Source: Terana coerulea
Taxonomy: Eukaryota > Basidiomycota > Agaricomycetes > Polyporales > Phanerochaetaceae
Direction of reading: 5' to 3'
Assembly: GCA_024811115.1 (NCBI GenBank)
Contig: JAKOGH010000696.1
Coordinates: 186,001-250,000 of the forward strand
Length of the DNA stretch: 64,000 bases
Shown: piece after piece, positions 33,170 to 44,470 of the stretch
How the letters are laid out: every line of letters begins with the position of its first letter
Position numbering within the stretch: the first letter of the stretch is position 1
Made by a program: the position numbers and the translations under genes
The notes under the pieces: model-generated
The model's input: only the letters and a program-made list of their open reading frames with translations
Databases searched by the model: none
What the model was told of the DNA's origin: nothing

Positions 33170-35908
33170 ATTTGGGTCGGTGTTGGCTTGACGAGCAAAG
33201 ACTGAGATGGGATGGACGACACGAGATTAGGCGAGATTAATTCGAATCACAAAGAAACATTGGCGGTGCTGGTGGTGGTGAAGTTGGAGAAGTTGACCGA
33301 AACGAGGCTGGAAAAATCGGAGACAGAGGCGAGCTTGGGACGAGAGACTGAGAGGAGCGACGGCTGGGGGTATATGGTGATCCAAATGCGGTACATTGCG
33401 AGGAGAGGTGGTCGATTGGATAGTCCTAAGTCAGCGACTTAAGGACAATCCAATGGGTGGGCGTTCTTCGGGCCTGGGGCTGGAAGAACGGAAAGCTTTG
33501 TGTTTTGGTGTTGCTGGAGACGGCGAGCTCGTTGGGCAGGACGACGTCGAGAGGGGTTCAAAGGGCGGGAATTCACACAGAGGGTTATATAGGGTCGGCA
33601 AGGGAGTCACCGCGAGCGGGAGTCAGACACAAATCACCACCCCCGGGCGTCCGATGATCACACCGTTACCGGTGACAGTCACGGGCGATGTTTGGCCCTA
33701 CCGGGGCGGTGCCGAGTCATGCTCTCTGCCACACTCCAGTCACTCTTCTCCGTCTCGGTGCCCGTGCTGCCCCATTGTTCTTACTCAACGTTCAACCAGT
33801 GTTGCACCGGAACGCAGCCAGCCTCCAGGGCCCAGGGAAAGTGTCTTTTGTGGCGAAGACCTTCGCCTCCTCGCTCGTCCTGCCAGGCTGCACAGCGTCC
33901 GGCCAGAAGCAGATGCCAGCAAGGCAGTCACCCTTCCTTGGCTGAATAGGCTATCTCTCCCTGGCACTATCTCGTACGAGCCTACTGAGGCCCCTTACCA
34001 GGCCCAAACCATTGGTGTTCGCAGCTGTCCTCGCTCATATCGCACCTCGCCTTCGCCTCATGATGATTCATGATCTCCCCATGCGCATCCTCCCGACTTG
34101 GCCTTGACATCATGACTCGCCTCCGTGAAAAAATTTGCTGCTGCTCGGTGACTCTTGTATCATATCGTAGCGCCAATGCATTCACTTTCTTGCGTCCTTC
34201 GTTCACACGGGTCCTGCGCCGAAAGCGCGCGAAGGACTGTTGCAATCGAGTCACACGAACGAGGCAAGAAGGGATGCCTTGGCGACCGCCTTGTACAGCC
34301 AACGGGCCTCCTGGGGTTTGAAAGTGACCAGAGAAGGTCAATCTGCGTCACTAGTACTCCTTGTACAGAGGACGCGAATTGGCGCACAGCCGGCCGGAGA
34401 GCGTCCAGAACCTCCGAGTCTCCGCCCCGTTTACACCAACAGGTGGACTACGTATGACCCGTGGTACCGCGGTGTCATCCATTAGGAAGGCGAACTAAGT
34501 AAGCGAGACACTGAGGCCTCACTGTTACGTGGTGTGTTTGCATGATGTTGTATAATGTACTGACTTCCCCAAGATAAAACTAGCCACTGAAACCAACTTG
34601 GAGTTGCCAGTGTTTCTTCTCCCAAGTGAGGCTTGGCGTTTTCAACCACTTGAGTCCTTTCGATTGTCATCTAAGACTGTCCTGCTTATGTGCAGATCTG
34701 TCAGACTGCTGTCACCGCAGTGCATCTCACAACCTGAGAATTTTTCTCATCTAGATTTTTCTGGTCACGGACAGTGACGCATCGCGTGAGCGAAACGGAA
34801 CTCGCTGCCGAAGGTGCGGCAAGTAACTTCCGCCACAATGGACGAATATTGTACAGTCATTCTGACTTGGTGAGTGGGCCACACTTCTGACTTACTCATG
34901 CGCACTGCAGTGATGCTGTAAAAACTGCCCCTATTTCACAGTGTCGAAGGGCAACGGCCGCCGACAGGTCAGACGGCTCGGAGCTCAGAGGCCGGAGGCG
35001 CTGACTCGCCGTGTCTGTACGCCGCACGACCGATGATAAGGAGTCCGCAGTACCGATGTTGTAGTGCACTTGCACACGGGGTACCGCCCTCGCCGCTTCC
35101 GCGCCTGAATGCGAGCCTCAAGTATACATGCTAACTCTGGATATACATATAGGATTGTTCGCAGCGCGTTCTCGTCACCTTGCTGGCAGACCTGTGCAAA
35201 CTCTCCCAAGTTTTCACACCGAGCTACTTCGCGCGAGGAGTCGCCCAGCGTATTTTGAGTATAGCGGCATTCGTGAGTAAGTCTTCGGTCGCTCTGACAT
35301 TGCCGGTGGCTCACCCATGGTCGCAGCATCCAGTTGTTGCATTTTATATAAGAGGGGCGGTGCATATGTCTCGATAGTTATGTCTTGGCTGGCCGTGCCG
35401 TCGCAAAACCTCAGCCCGGCTCGCGCATCTCCCCCGCCTCTCGCAGTAACAGGAAGCCGTGGAGCGAAGTGACTTGTCGTGCTATGTGCGTAAGCCTGGT
35501 GCCGCCTCCGACGCGGTCGTCTGAATCCAGTCCATGACAAACCATACTGCGCTTCCCTCAAGGGCCCGACGACGCTCAGTCACAGCAGGTCAGTCGAGTT
35601 AACCGCTGCACATCCGCCTCGCCATTAAGTTCAATAAATAGCAGAACGTGCGTCAAAAGCTTCTTGGCTGTATCAGCTCGTCTAAAGGTACGCTGTCGTA
35701 TCAAGCTGAAGCCCCGATGTGCTCCTGTACATGTGTCGCTTCCAGTCTCTTCTCGAGCCGCGTAATTCGCTCTATAGCTCGCATTTTCTCAACAGCACAT
35801 CTCTCCGACTACCGTGCGCACTGCGCAGCATGTCGTGCCTCACTGCAGAATTGCCGCGGGCGTCCTGCTCCGACCGTTATATATTATTTATTGTCGGTTT
35901 AGGCCCAT
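33170..35908. other. Long intergenic region, no supported gene
   Basis: About 2.7 kb upstream of the cyclin gene. Purine-rich sequence at 33180-33420 and short GC-rich stretches give chance ORFs. No domain, splice-supported exon or repeat was found. It ends at the tRNA gene. Confidence 0.45.
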
Positions 35909-36017
35909 GGCAAGATGGCCGAGCGGTCCAAGGCGTGTGACTCAAGCGAAAGCTTACCGGGAATCTCCTGGTCTTCTCATAGGGAAACCTGCGTGGGTTC
36001 GAATCCCACTCTTGTCA
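35909..36017 (+). tRNA. tRNA-Leu(CAA) with intron
   Basis: Acceptor GGCAAGA pairs with TCTTGTC at the 3' end (one G-U). The D arm contains the A-box TGGCCGAGCGGTC, and the T arm GTGGG-TTCGAAT-CCCAC carries the B-box. The long variable arm AGG-GAAA-CCT is the class II mark of Leu/Ser tRNAs. Anticodon CAA is at 35943-35945. A 27-nt intron (35947-35973) sits one base after the anticodon, and intron GCTT can pair with the AAGC at the anticodon, as in other intron-bearing tRNA precursors. The anticodon stem TGTGA/TCTCA has a central T-T mismatch, which is odd. A T run follows at once. Confidence 0.9.
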
Positions 36018-36020
36018 ACC

Positions 36021-36025
36021 TTTTT
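36021..36025 (+). terminator. RNA polymerase III terminator of the tRNA
   Basis: Five T residues begin four bases after the tRNA discriminator base, the usual Pol III stop. Confidence 0.7.
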
Positions 36026-36860
36026 CCCCTCTGGATGTGCACGCTGGTCTTCGGGTTCAGTTTTGCTCGCTGTAAGTCTGAAAGTCTGAGCCTTTGAGAC
36101 TTGAGTTGAGCTTTGCACATGGACTTTGTAATTTTATTTTTGCGAAGGGACTCCTAAAGGGAGAGTCATTGTACAAAGTGCGCTGGCGCTAGCATTTGAT
36201 GCGCGATCAGATCCCATTTTTGCTATGGTATTTGCGGCGGTAGTCTCGTTCCCATTCCATGTCTAAGGCATCAAGGCGGGGCTTGCTGTGCGGAGATCGA
36301 ATAATTGATGCACGGTGATGCGTTAGAACATCTGGTGACCGATCATCCAGGGTGTAGATCGCTCGCACGTGACACTTCTCGGGCTTGCGTTGCACGTCGA
36401 CGACCTTCCTCGCTTTGTCCTTGCTCGCAACGCCCTTCGCCCCGTCCTTCGTTCTTTACCCTCTGTCCTTCTCTCAGTTCTTCGGTTTCCCCTTATCGCT
36501 CCTGCGCTTGCCTCACGTGCACCCCGGTCAATAACTTTGCCCAAGCCAGCCAACAATGCTAGAAACAACCTGCGCGAACAAGGGCTGTAGTAGGGCTGTT
36601 TCTGGAGAGGTGGCGAGTACCTGAGGGCTTTGGGCATCGCAGAAGGTAGCTTAGGAGAACATTCCCCACCTTCAATCCTTATTCCGAGAGGCTGTTTGTA
36701 TACTGGTGTGCCCTGTCCTCAGTCCGATCCCTTCAGCTTCTAGCACACCTCTGGCAGCCTGGCTGTCCCAATTTGTAGAGTTCTTGATAATTCATGTATC
36801 TATGCAATCTTACACTATATGAAACAAAATGGTACAATGGAAACTACGGGCATATATGCG
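36026..36860. other. Intergenic between tRNA and transposon
   Basis: No gene recognised. Pyrimidine-rich DNA at 36380-36520 gives overlapping frames on both strands without domains. Confidence 0.45.
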
Positions 36861-37030
36861 CTGCAGTGAGACACTGCAGAGTTCAAATCCCTGAAATTCG
36901 CCGGGACAGTCGCTGAAGTTAGCCGATTAGCCAGGAAATCGGGCTAGAACGGGCGAAATGGCCGATTTGGTGAAGTTTCCCAGGCCCAGTAATTTACGTA
37001 GAATTCCAAATATGTACATGTAATCGGGCG
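36861..37030. repeat. Palindrome-rich left flank of the transposon
   Basis: CTGCAGTG-AGA-CACTGCAG (36861-36879) is a perfect 8-bp inverted repeat with a 3-base spacer. Further right, AGCCGATT pairs with AATCGGGCT around AGCCAGGA with one bulge, and GCCGATTT occurs again. Style and spacing resemble the array at 42.5 kb. Confidence 0.6.
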
Positions 37031-37034
37031 AGAT

Positions 37035-40000
37035 TCACAGTTCCGCTTTCACCCCTCGTCCTCTGCTGCGTAAATTGCACCGCCCCAAGTACCCGCTACG
37101 GTCAATTATAGCCTATATAGGTCTTCCCTGCGTGACGATCTTGACACGGCCGACTAAGCATTGGACGCAGGTCATGTTGATAGCCTGCTGCGTCGACATG
37201 TCTTGGTACATTCGGACACACAACGGGCCGTCAATGTCAGCCTTGCACGAGTGAACATTTGCGAAAATGAGAGTTGTGGGCTCCACCAGAGCGAGCTCCT
37301 GAGATACTGGGAGGTGAACGACAACAATGTGCTTCAGTTCTCCATAGAACGTGGTGATCTCGAAGTCTGTGGGAGCATTTTGCCGTCAGCGCATTTCGAT
37401 CCACGAGCATGTCGTACTATGTAGAAGATGAGCAATACAAATACAAAAGTAGGAAGGCAGTACATACACGAATCCATGCTCGCATCCCGGCGATCTTCAG
37501 TGACAGGCACCAGGCCAGACGCTGACATTGTGTCACCACCACTGGCGCGCCGCACCTTCCTGTATAGCTTGATAGTCACCGGCGTGACGTACTTGCGTCG
37601 CGGCGGTTATGCCGATTCCGTGTCGAGTGTTCAGTCGGCGACAGCTATACGTCGTAGTAGCTGTGCATCAGTGGTGGTGCCTCGAGGCTTGTGAGGGGGA
37701 GGAGAATGCAGTGTGGATCTGCAAACATAGTATGAGATCAGTTGCTGCAGATGCCAGAATTTTGAATCAGCTTACAGTCTGGTGAAGAGAACTGGCTGCG
37801 GACAGGCGTGTCACGCGGCGCCTTGAGTGCCAGGCTTATCGCAATGTTGAACCGGATACCAAGGTGTGCTAATCGCGCAGTTCGCGGTGACAAAGGTGTC
37901 AATGCTTGCAAACGGAAAGCGGCGACTCTTGACATGTTGCTGAATGACACCACAGAAGCGTTCCATCGGGAACGCCCCAATAGGCCCAAACAGGGCCCAT
38001 CATCTCGATGCTGTCTGCAACATGTAGCAAGGCGTGGATGGTCAGTAGACAGGTAGGCAAACGTTCGGGATTGTACTGGTAGTAGTATCTGGCAAAAATA
38101 AAAATAAAAATGTTGAGTACTAGTCTGGCTTGGAGCAAAACGGCCGTATTCCATGCGGCTTACCTCTCAAGCTCTCGACCCACTTAGAAAACCCCGCTCG
38201 TAAGCTGGTGATGTCCTCCGCGAGTGACCTCGAACTGCATGCAGATGTTGAGTAGACGTCACGAGTTCGACGAAGTGGTCGTAGTACTTGGTGTGCTTGA
38301 ATTTGCGCTTCAGCAGCACAGGACCGAGGTGCGTTGTCCAAAATGACCACATATCCGCCGAGTAGTATCCACGCTCTGCTGGTTCCGAAATGTTCCCGAG
38401 TCGAGGACCGTAGGCGGATGGAACAGTGTCACTTGATCGGGCTGTTGCCTCGCCAATGGCCTTCCATACGTTTCTTGTCAATCTCGTACTCTTCAGTGCC
38501 TTCGTCAAGACTCTTGAAAGCTCCAGTCCAGAGCATAATCAGATTTGGAATTGTGTTCTCCCACAAGAGATGCATGAAATCATAGGGAAAGGACACCGGA
38601 AATGACAAGGAGCTGAGGCAGGAGAGAAGCGGTACACCTTTGACTCCGTAAGCCTTTGCAAGCCGGTCAGCAGCGGCAGCCGTTGGAGATGCTTCAACTG
38701 CGCCGGCCTTGAGCCAGAAATTCATCGTGAAACCGAAGCAGAAGGTTGCGCGAGTCGTATCTTGCCGTCTGAGAGGGGTCTGCGAGCACAGATGGGTGCT
38801 GCGAGCGATCAAGAGGTATGTAGTAAACGCGATTGGTGCTGTCGGGAATTTGGACACCTGTAATCTTGCACATCCGGCACGGGCAATATCCATTGTGGCC
38901 CTTCATTCGCAATAGCATAGACAGGGCAGGGATGTCTCCTGCTCCAAGCAGGAGATAGGCACGTAGGAGGAAGAGGGCGTCGGAGGTGATGTCAAAGGCT
39001 GAAACTCCAAGCTCTAATTGCAGCATCTCCTCAGCGAAAGGCCATAAGAATGAATCGAAGTCGTGAGGCTTGGTAGGCCCGGGAATAATGCCAACACAGA
39101 TGATGTTGTCCTTATGGAAGTGTTCTTCTGGCGGGAGGTTGAAGTTGTACAGGATGATTGGCCAGCAAGTTGAGGTGCGACGCTTGAACAGGCCAAATCC
39201 ATCGGTCGAGAGTTCAAGAGCCAAATCACGCCGGTCGGAGAAATGAGTGTGGTTCTGTACTGCACCATCGACGACGACTGGAGAATCTCAAGCGCGCGGT
39301 AGTGCTGAGAGTCAAGACGTCGTCCATGTGGCTAGGACAGTAACACTTGCCCGCGCTGTCACATGACCTGTCAGTTCACGTACACAACCACACTCCACTC
39401 CTGGGACTTCGTGCTTGGCTGGCGACTCTGGAAAATCTGCTCGATACTTCATCTTCCTGGCTATCTCTGGATTTCGATACATTCGCGATGAGCCGTGGAA
39501 TAACGGGGATGTATGTGAAGATTTTGCGAGGGCGTCCACTGGAGTTAAAGCGAGTTGTTCCACAAGTCGGACAACTTTGCAGATCTGCGTATGGGCCTAC
39601 ATAGCAGCAACACGATTTCGGGCAACAGTGGAACAACTTCGGGTCGAGCCCTGAGAGGAATGCTGCACGAGAATCAATTTCGTCGGCCGTGTCACCATGA
39701 ACACCCTCGAAAGCAAACGGCAGCATCGCAAAGGCCTCTCGAGTGATCTGGGATTTGATTCAGAATGAGAACAACTTGAGTAACTGTACGTCTGAGGGAC
39801 TAAGCTCGCTAGCTGTACAATTTGGTAAGTATGCATTAATTTTGTCATCAGTCTGGGCACTCACCAATCTCTACCAGCTCTCGCTCAAACGTTTCCCCCA
39901 GCCGCTCATAGGCATACAGGCCATCCTCATCCCTCTCATCAAGTTCGTCCACCACTGGTTCTTGCCCGGCATCCATTGTCCCAAGTCCGAGCTCAACCGG

Positions 40001-40541
40001 ATTGTGTTGGGTGCCTCCGAATCCAGTCTCGCTCAACTCATCTGCACTATCGCCGTCGTCTTCGATTTGGACAAAATGACTTCGAAGACGTGTTAATGCT
40101 TCGGTGACCGCCCTGTGCGATATTATAGTGAGTTTTGAATGAAAACAAAACTGGCCCTTTACATTACTCACGCTGATACCCCCTTCAAGCTCCTCCCTGA
40201 CCCGCTTTCGTCAAGCCAGCGCCTGAGCCTGTTCTATCTCTTCTACCACGGGCTCCTCAACTATGTGCCCTTCCTGCTCGCCTTCACGTTTCCACCCTCC
40301 ATTTCAATGTCTGGTATTGCACTGTCAAGGTGTGCCGGTGCCGAACAAGATGAACTGGTGCTCATAAAAGCAGGCCCAGTCAAACTGCCACTTGGTGAGT
40401 TCTGGACGGACAGAACTTGGGTGCGGTACGTTATCGCAGCGTTCTTGATAGCTGGCGTTCCTTTTAACAGTTTCAGGTGGTTCGAGCGGGTCTGCTTCGA
40501 GATATGCTTCTTGCAGCACGGGCAAAGCACAAGAGACGGCA
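37035..40541 (-). pseudogene. tnp2-family transposase, probably degraded
   Basis: Segments in order (minus): start MPSLVLCPCCKKHISKQTRS (40541); acidic linker; LPFAFEGVHGDTADEIDSRA; the Cys motif CCPKSCCCYVGPYADLQSCP with CPTCGTTRF; RPRKIFTYIPVIPRL; MYRNPEIARKMKYRADF; DLALELSTDGFGLFKRR; PIILYNFNLPPEEHFHKDN; HNGYCPCRMCKI; LPTCLLTIHALLHVADSIE; FPMERFCGVIQQHVKSRRF; and a C-terminus with TTFYGELKHIVVVHLP and CVQCLVGRV. This is the order of fungal tnp2 (Transposase_21) proteins of CACTA elements. At least five one-base frame changes separate the blocks (near 39500, 38470, 38225, 37960 and 37870) besides ordinary introns, so I call it a pseudogene; some breaks may be sequence errors. It would cut and reinsert the element. 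Confidence 0.75.
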
Positions 40542-40949
40542 TAGTGACGACGACAAGGACAATGTTCAAAGTCAAGAGCAAAGTGCTGAGACGTTACGGA
40601 GAGTGTCACCATGTGCTTCACAGTCCCGGGCCGTAGTGAGTGCCAAGTGGTGTCTCATAGATAGCAGTTTATTGACAATGATCGGGACCGACAAGACCGA
40701 CACTAACGCAGCCGACACCACGTCACCGACCCCACTCCAGAGGCGAAAGCAGCACGGTCACTCGCGCTGATTCAGCGGGCGCGACCTGTTGAACTGCAAT
40801 CAACAAGGTTGTCACGTTACTGTACGCGTACGACGCGCCAGCGACATATAAAAGGGCGGTGCGTCCGACTGCCCTCACTCAACCCACTCCTCCACCACTC
40901 ACTTCAGTATCCAGCGAAATTCGCCTCTCTACAATACCGTCATTACTAT

Positions 40950-41976
40950 CATGCCTGCCGATCGCACTCATAGCACCCGTCGCACGCTGGCCGCACGAAT
41001 CCAGCCGACGCCACCAGGCCGACTCCCCAGCGCCGCCCGCCCACCAACCGTCAGAAGTCTAGCAGTGCGCAAGGCCATCCATCGGCGGCCGCTGACTGCG
41101 CGAAGATGAGCCGAACGCGCCTCCCGTCATGCCGCCCCCGTCCGTACCTGCCATCCAGCGAGACCCGACACCCTTTCCGAGCAAAGACGCAGTCAGCCTA
41201 TGCGAATACCCGACTGTCGACCCGACCATCGACTACAACGTCATGATGGCCAACCTGCGCGCCATGCAAGGTATGTCGTTACACCATCTTGTCAGTATCG
41301 CACTCAGCCTGTAATTTTATTCCAGAGACTATTGCGTCCCTCGCGCGCCCGAGACCAACGAGGCACGCGCCCAAGCTGCGGCTGGGACGGCGACTGCGGC
41401 TCAAGCTACCACGGGAGCCGCCGTCCCCACGTCGATGGCCAACCGAACGCCGCGGTCGCTGACGGCTCAAGCCGCACCTGCTGCTGGTAGCGTCCCCAAG
41501 CCAAAGGGTAGTGCCGGTGGAGGGAAGAGGGGTTCCATCTCCAGGAGGAGATGGGTCTCAATGGCGAGGATGGAGACAAACAGTATAATATGATACTGGT
41601 ACGTGTCTGTTCATACCCACTCAACACACTACTCATTAATCTCAACTACTAGTCTACTGTGCGCGAGCTCGCGCATGCCACTCGGCTTGACCTCTCACGT
41701 CCATTCAGCGCTGTGTCCTCTCAGGACCTTACAAATATTTTCTCCATGGTGAGTCACGCATTGCATCTGATTGTATGCGGTCATTGCTGACAACCGTTGT
41801 TACAGGCTCGCAAGATACATCCCTATCTGGCTCGCTTCCAGAATGACTGGGCTACTGCCGAGATCCTCAAGCAGTACATGAGCAGCGCTTGCCGTTACGG
41901 AAAGCAGAAGGGCTACTTTTCGTGCGCCGCAGAGGCCGCCGCTGCTCGTCGTCGTCTTGATGACATCATGGACTGA
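40950..41976 (+). CDS. Transposon partner ORF, unknown function
   Basis: Proposed exons: from about 40950 to 41270, then 41328-41598, 41653-41748, 41806-41976, with GT-AG introns of 57, 54 and 57 nt. The N-terminal third is basic and Pro/Ser/Ala-rich, then VSLCEYPTVDPTIDYNVMMA. The C-terminal domain is LQEEMGLNGEDGDKQYNMIL, RELAHATRLDLSRPF, DLTNIFSMARKIHPYLARFQ and DWATAEILKQYMS, ending RYGKQKGYFSCAAEA. I recall short basidiomycete proteins of this kind occurring in many copies beside DNA transposons, but their function is unknown to me. The domain looks helical and may bind DNA or the transposase. Frame changes near 41100 and at the G4 run about 41530 break the literal ORF. Confidence 0.55.
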
Positions 41977-42179
41977 TAGCTCGCTTCCCTATAGACAACC
42001 ATGCCATCCCCGCTCAGCTTCTTTAAATATAACTAGCTATATTTGCCCCCTAGTAGTGCCTACTATTCTACTGTACATATTCCACTGAGAAACCAGTGTT
42101 TTTACCCGTAGATTAAATTCGCGAATGTCAACATATGTTCTGCTCATAACTGCTGTGTGAACAAGGGAACCCGAAGTGG

Positions 42180-42680
42180 CAATTTCGCCGGCCAGACTGC
42201 TGACTTTTGCCGCCACACAGATTCACCCGGAAATCTGGTCAACATTCATGCTCGGTTTCACCAGTCAACTTGTCTGGTGAAAGGTCCACTTTTTCCGCCA
42301 AATTTCACATGATATATTTGCGCAGAAAAACAGGCTACCAACACCGTTTATCTACGTAAATTCTCTGGTTTGTACGCCCGAAATTCGGGGGTAGGACCTG
42401 GCTAATTTCGCGCCGTGCGAACACCACAGAGAGACTGGAGGCTCGAGAGCAGTGGCTTAGAGTCACTCGCGAGGTAGTAGATCTGATATTTAAAAATGGG
42501 TAACCCACTGCAAAATGAGTGGGAAACCCACTGCTCGCCCATGGGAGGTGAGTGGGAAATCCACTGCCGGGGTGAGTGGATAATCCACTGAAAGTGTGCA
42601 CAATCCGCCATCAAGCAGTGGATTTCCGATGTGGAATGAGTGGGTAACCCAGTGATATCTAACGGGATATCCGTCAGGGC
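42180..42680. repeat. Array of short palindromes, right flank
   Basis: Contains TTTCACCAG/CTGGTGAAA (42256-42282, 9-bp stem), CCCGAA-A-TTCGGG (42377-42389 by symmetry with the preceding C run, 6-bp stem), TGGG-TAA-CCCA (42497-42507 and 42641-42651), AGTGGG-AAA-CCCACT (42518-42532), AGTGG-GAAAT-CCACT (42551-42565) and AGTGGAT-A-ATCCACT (42575-42589). The common form is GAGTGGG-N3-CCCACTGC, with units about 22-39 bases apart. Confidence 0.75.
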
Positions 42681-43665
42681 TTCGTGTCATTTCCTGGCTT
42701 TATAGACACGCACTCCAGGTCTCATGGTAGGTAAACCCCTCAATATAAAAGGACTTTTATCATATGTAAATATATTGGTGCCGGCGCACTGCTACGTAGT
42801 TCTAACAAGATTGAAGCAGTATGTACTTGCGCTATCCATCTCTCCTGACCACGCAATCTTGCGCCTGCCTCCAGCTCTGTTCTCTCTGCGTTCCCCACTC
42901 CCGGGATGGGCTTCAAGCCGCCAAGAGTCCCTAACTCAATGATTGACTTGGATCAATCTGTTTGTACCATCACCTGCTCAGAAAAGTCAGCAAAAACCCG
43001 GCCGACAATGCACGCACCAGTTGTTATTCTGTATGTACTGCTAATCAGCCATCCCGTCCACATCCGCCCCTCTATGGTTGTCCATGTTAGCAAGGTCAGC
43101 GCCAGTTTCCGTTGATGCCGGGACTTTCGCAGTGGTCGAGTGCATGAAGCAACCTCCATGCGTAAGATTCACAGTTAATGACGAGGAGAAATGAAGACAC
43201 CCAAGCCGACACTGGTAGGAAAAGGCTACGCACACTGTCAAGTAAGGCAGCTGAATAAGAGTCATGTTGCCGCCACCTACGCGCACGAACGGCCGCTGGC
43301 TTGATGTACTGCTCTGTCTTCAGGTTGTTGCCCTAGAAGACCTGCCATAAAGCGCATGATGTTCAGTAAGTCCAGCGCACTATGCACAGTGACTGACCTG
43401 CATAAAGGAGACGAGGCCGGCCAGGGCCACCTAAACAACCTGCTCTGCGGCTGCAGCTCACATGGCCGCTGACGGCCTGCCGTCAACCCCAATACCCACC
43501 AATTCCTATCCAAATGGTCAACGCGCTGTAACATGCTCTGACTTCACACCAAAGAAACGAGGTGTACCGTCTTTGTGTTTCGCCCCACGGCGAAGCCGTT
43601 GGTGGCAGTTTCGCGAGCAATGCCATGGGCTCACGCAAGGCCTTGACGAAGAACCGAAACTGAAG

Positions 43666-43968
43666 CTATTCGAAGAGAAATGAAGGATAGCGAACAGGTG
43701 GCAAGATGTCAAGATGGCGGAAGGGGATATGGTGAAGGAGTGAGCCAAGTAGCGATTTTGGCGTGAAGTCATGAATCTCAATGACGACGTCACCGGCGAA
43801 TGCCGCTGGAGCAAGCTTTTCCCTTCGGAGCCTGAATTCACAATGATGCAGTAAGTAAGTCAAGTAGCACTTCCACACTCCGACTGATTTGCTGTGCTGC
43901 CGGCTTGCCGCACGGACGTTGAAGCCCGGGAAGATGCCGCTTTTGGCATTGACTTGAGCAAACCTCAA
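43666..43968 (-). pseudogene. ORF relic of unknown origin
   Basis: Open frame of 100 codons with protein-like composition: AQVNAKSGIFPGFNVRAASR, VGVWKCYLTYLLHHCEFRLR, LAPAAFAGDVVIEIHDFTPK, and LDILPPVRYPSFLFE at the end. It lies between two palindrome arrays in repeat-rich DNA, so a transposon-derived fragment is my best guess. No family identified; no partner exons found. Confidence 0.35.
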
Positions 43969-44279
43969 ATCATTGACCGTAGGGTTCCTGCGTGATATTC
44001 CGCCAGTCTGGGCCTTGTCAAGGTCAAGAGCACCTAAACTAATGTATTACATACGCTTCTCTTAAGTTTTAGTGCAGAAAGTATCTCGGAAATGGCCCGC
44101 GTCGTCGCCTTGAGCAAGGAATTCATCAACAGAGCGTCAGCGAGAGCGATGTCCATGCTCAATGCCGCGCGTTTTGGCGTCGAAAGTCTCTACAGATATG
44201 GTAGGATTTTATAACACATTGTACACACAGCTACTAATGCTTTATGACTTCCGGCATGTACTACTGGAAAACCCTGCTG

Positions 44280-44470
44280 TAGTGAGTGGGTATTCCAGGT
44301 ACTGGGAAATCCACTGCGGCGCATCGGGTTGTCCAGTGTTGATCCGACGTCGCGGGAAATCCGGCATCTGATGTCGGATTTTCCAGCCCTGGATTTCCCA
44401 TTTATTTATGGGTAGGCACTTTTGAGTGGGTTTCCCACTGCTAGGTGCCGGATGAGTGGGTTATCCGGTA
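44280..44470. repeat. Second array of the same palindrome type
   Basis: Units include AGTGGG-TTT-CCCACT (44425-44439), CTGG-GAAAT-CCAC near 44302-44314, GAGTGGGTATTCCAG at 44284, and CCGGAT...ATCCGG (44448-44468). The GAGTGGG...CCACTGC framing is shared with the 42.5-kb array and has the same orientation. It lies about 1.8 kb further right. Confidence 0.7.

Larger units (their letters stand above)
36861..42690. mobile_element. tnp2 (CACTA/EnSpm-like) DNA transposon, approximate limits
   Basis: A tnp2-family transposase (minus) and a divergent partner ORF (plus) share a 400-bp centre and are flanked on both outer sides by arrays of short palindromes (36861-37030 and 42180-42680), the kind of subterminal repeats that transposases bind. 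The two flanks also share diverged sequence: TTCGCCGG followed by CAG and GCTGA words in direct orientation, and CTACGTAAATT in inverted orientation near 36990 and 42353. I could not find matching CACTA termini with a 3-bp target duplication, so the limits are estimates. Frame breaks in both genes suggest a decayed copy, though this window also has base errors. Confidence 0.65.

Noticed and set aside
33396..34073. 225-codon plus-strand ORF upstream of the cyclin gene
   Set aside because: Lies in promoter DNA, low-complexity mixed composition, no motif and no supporting splice sites.
36878..36894. T-arm-like GAGTTCAAATCCCTG as part of a second tRNA
   Set aside because: No matching acceptor stem, D arm or anticodon arm upstream; the stem bases do not pair properly.
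36813..40638. CACTA at 36813 and TAGTG at 40634-40638 as transposon termini
   Set aside because: The bases following the two CACTA words do not match, there is no 3-bp target duplication, and the right-hand site is internal to the two-gene module.
42497..42651. Palindrome array as a CRISPR array
   Set aside because: Eukaryotic DNA; units are 11-18 bases, irregularly spaced and variable, with no constant repeat plus unique spacer pattern and no cas genes.
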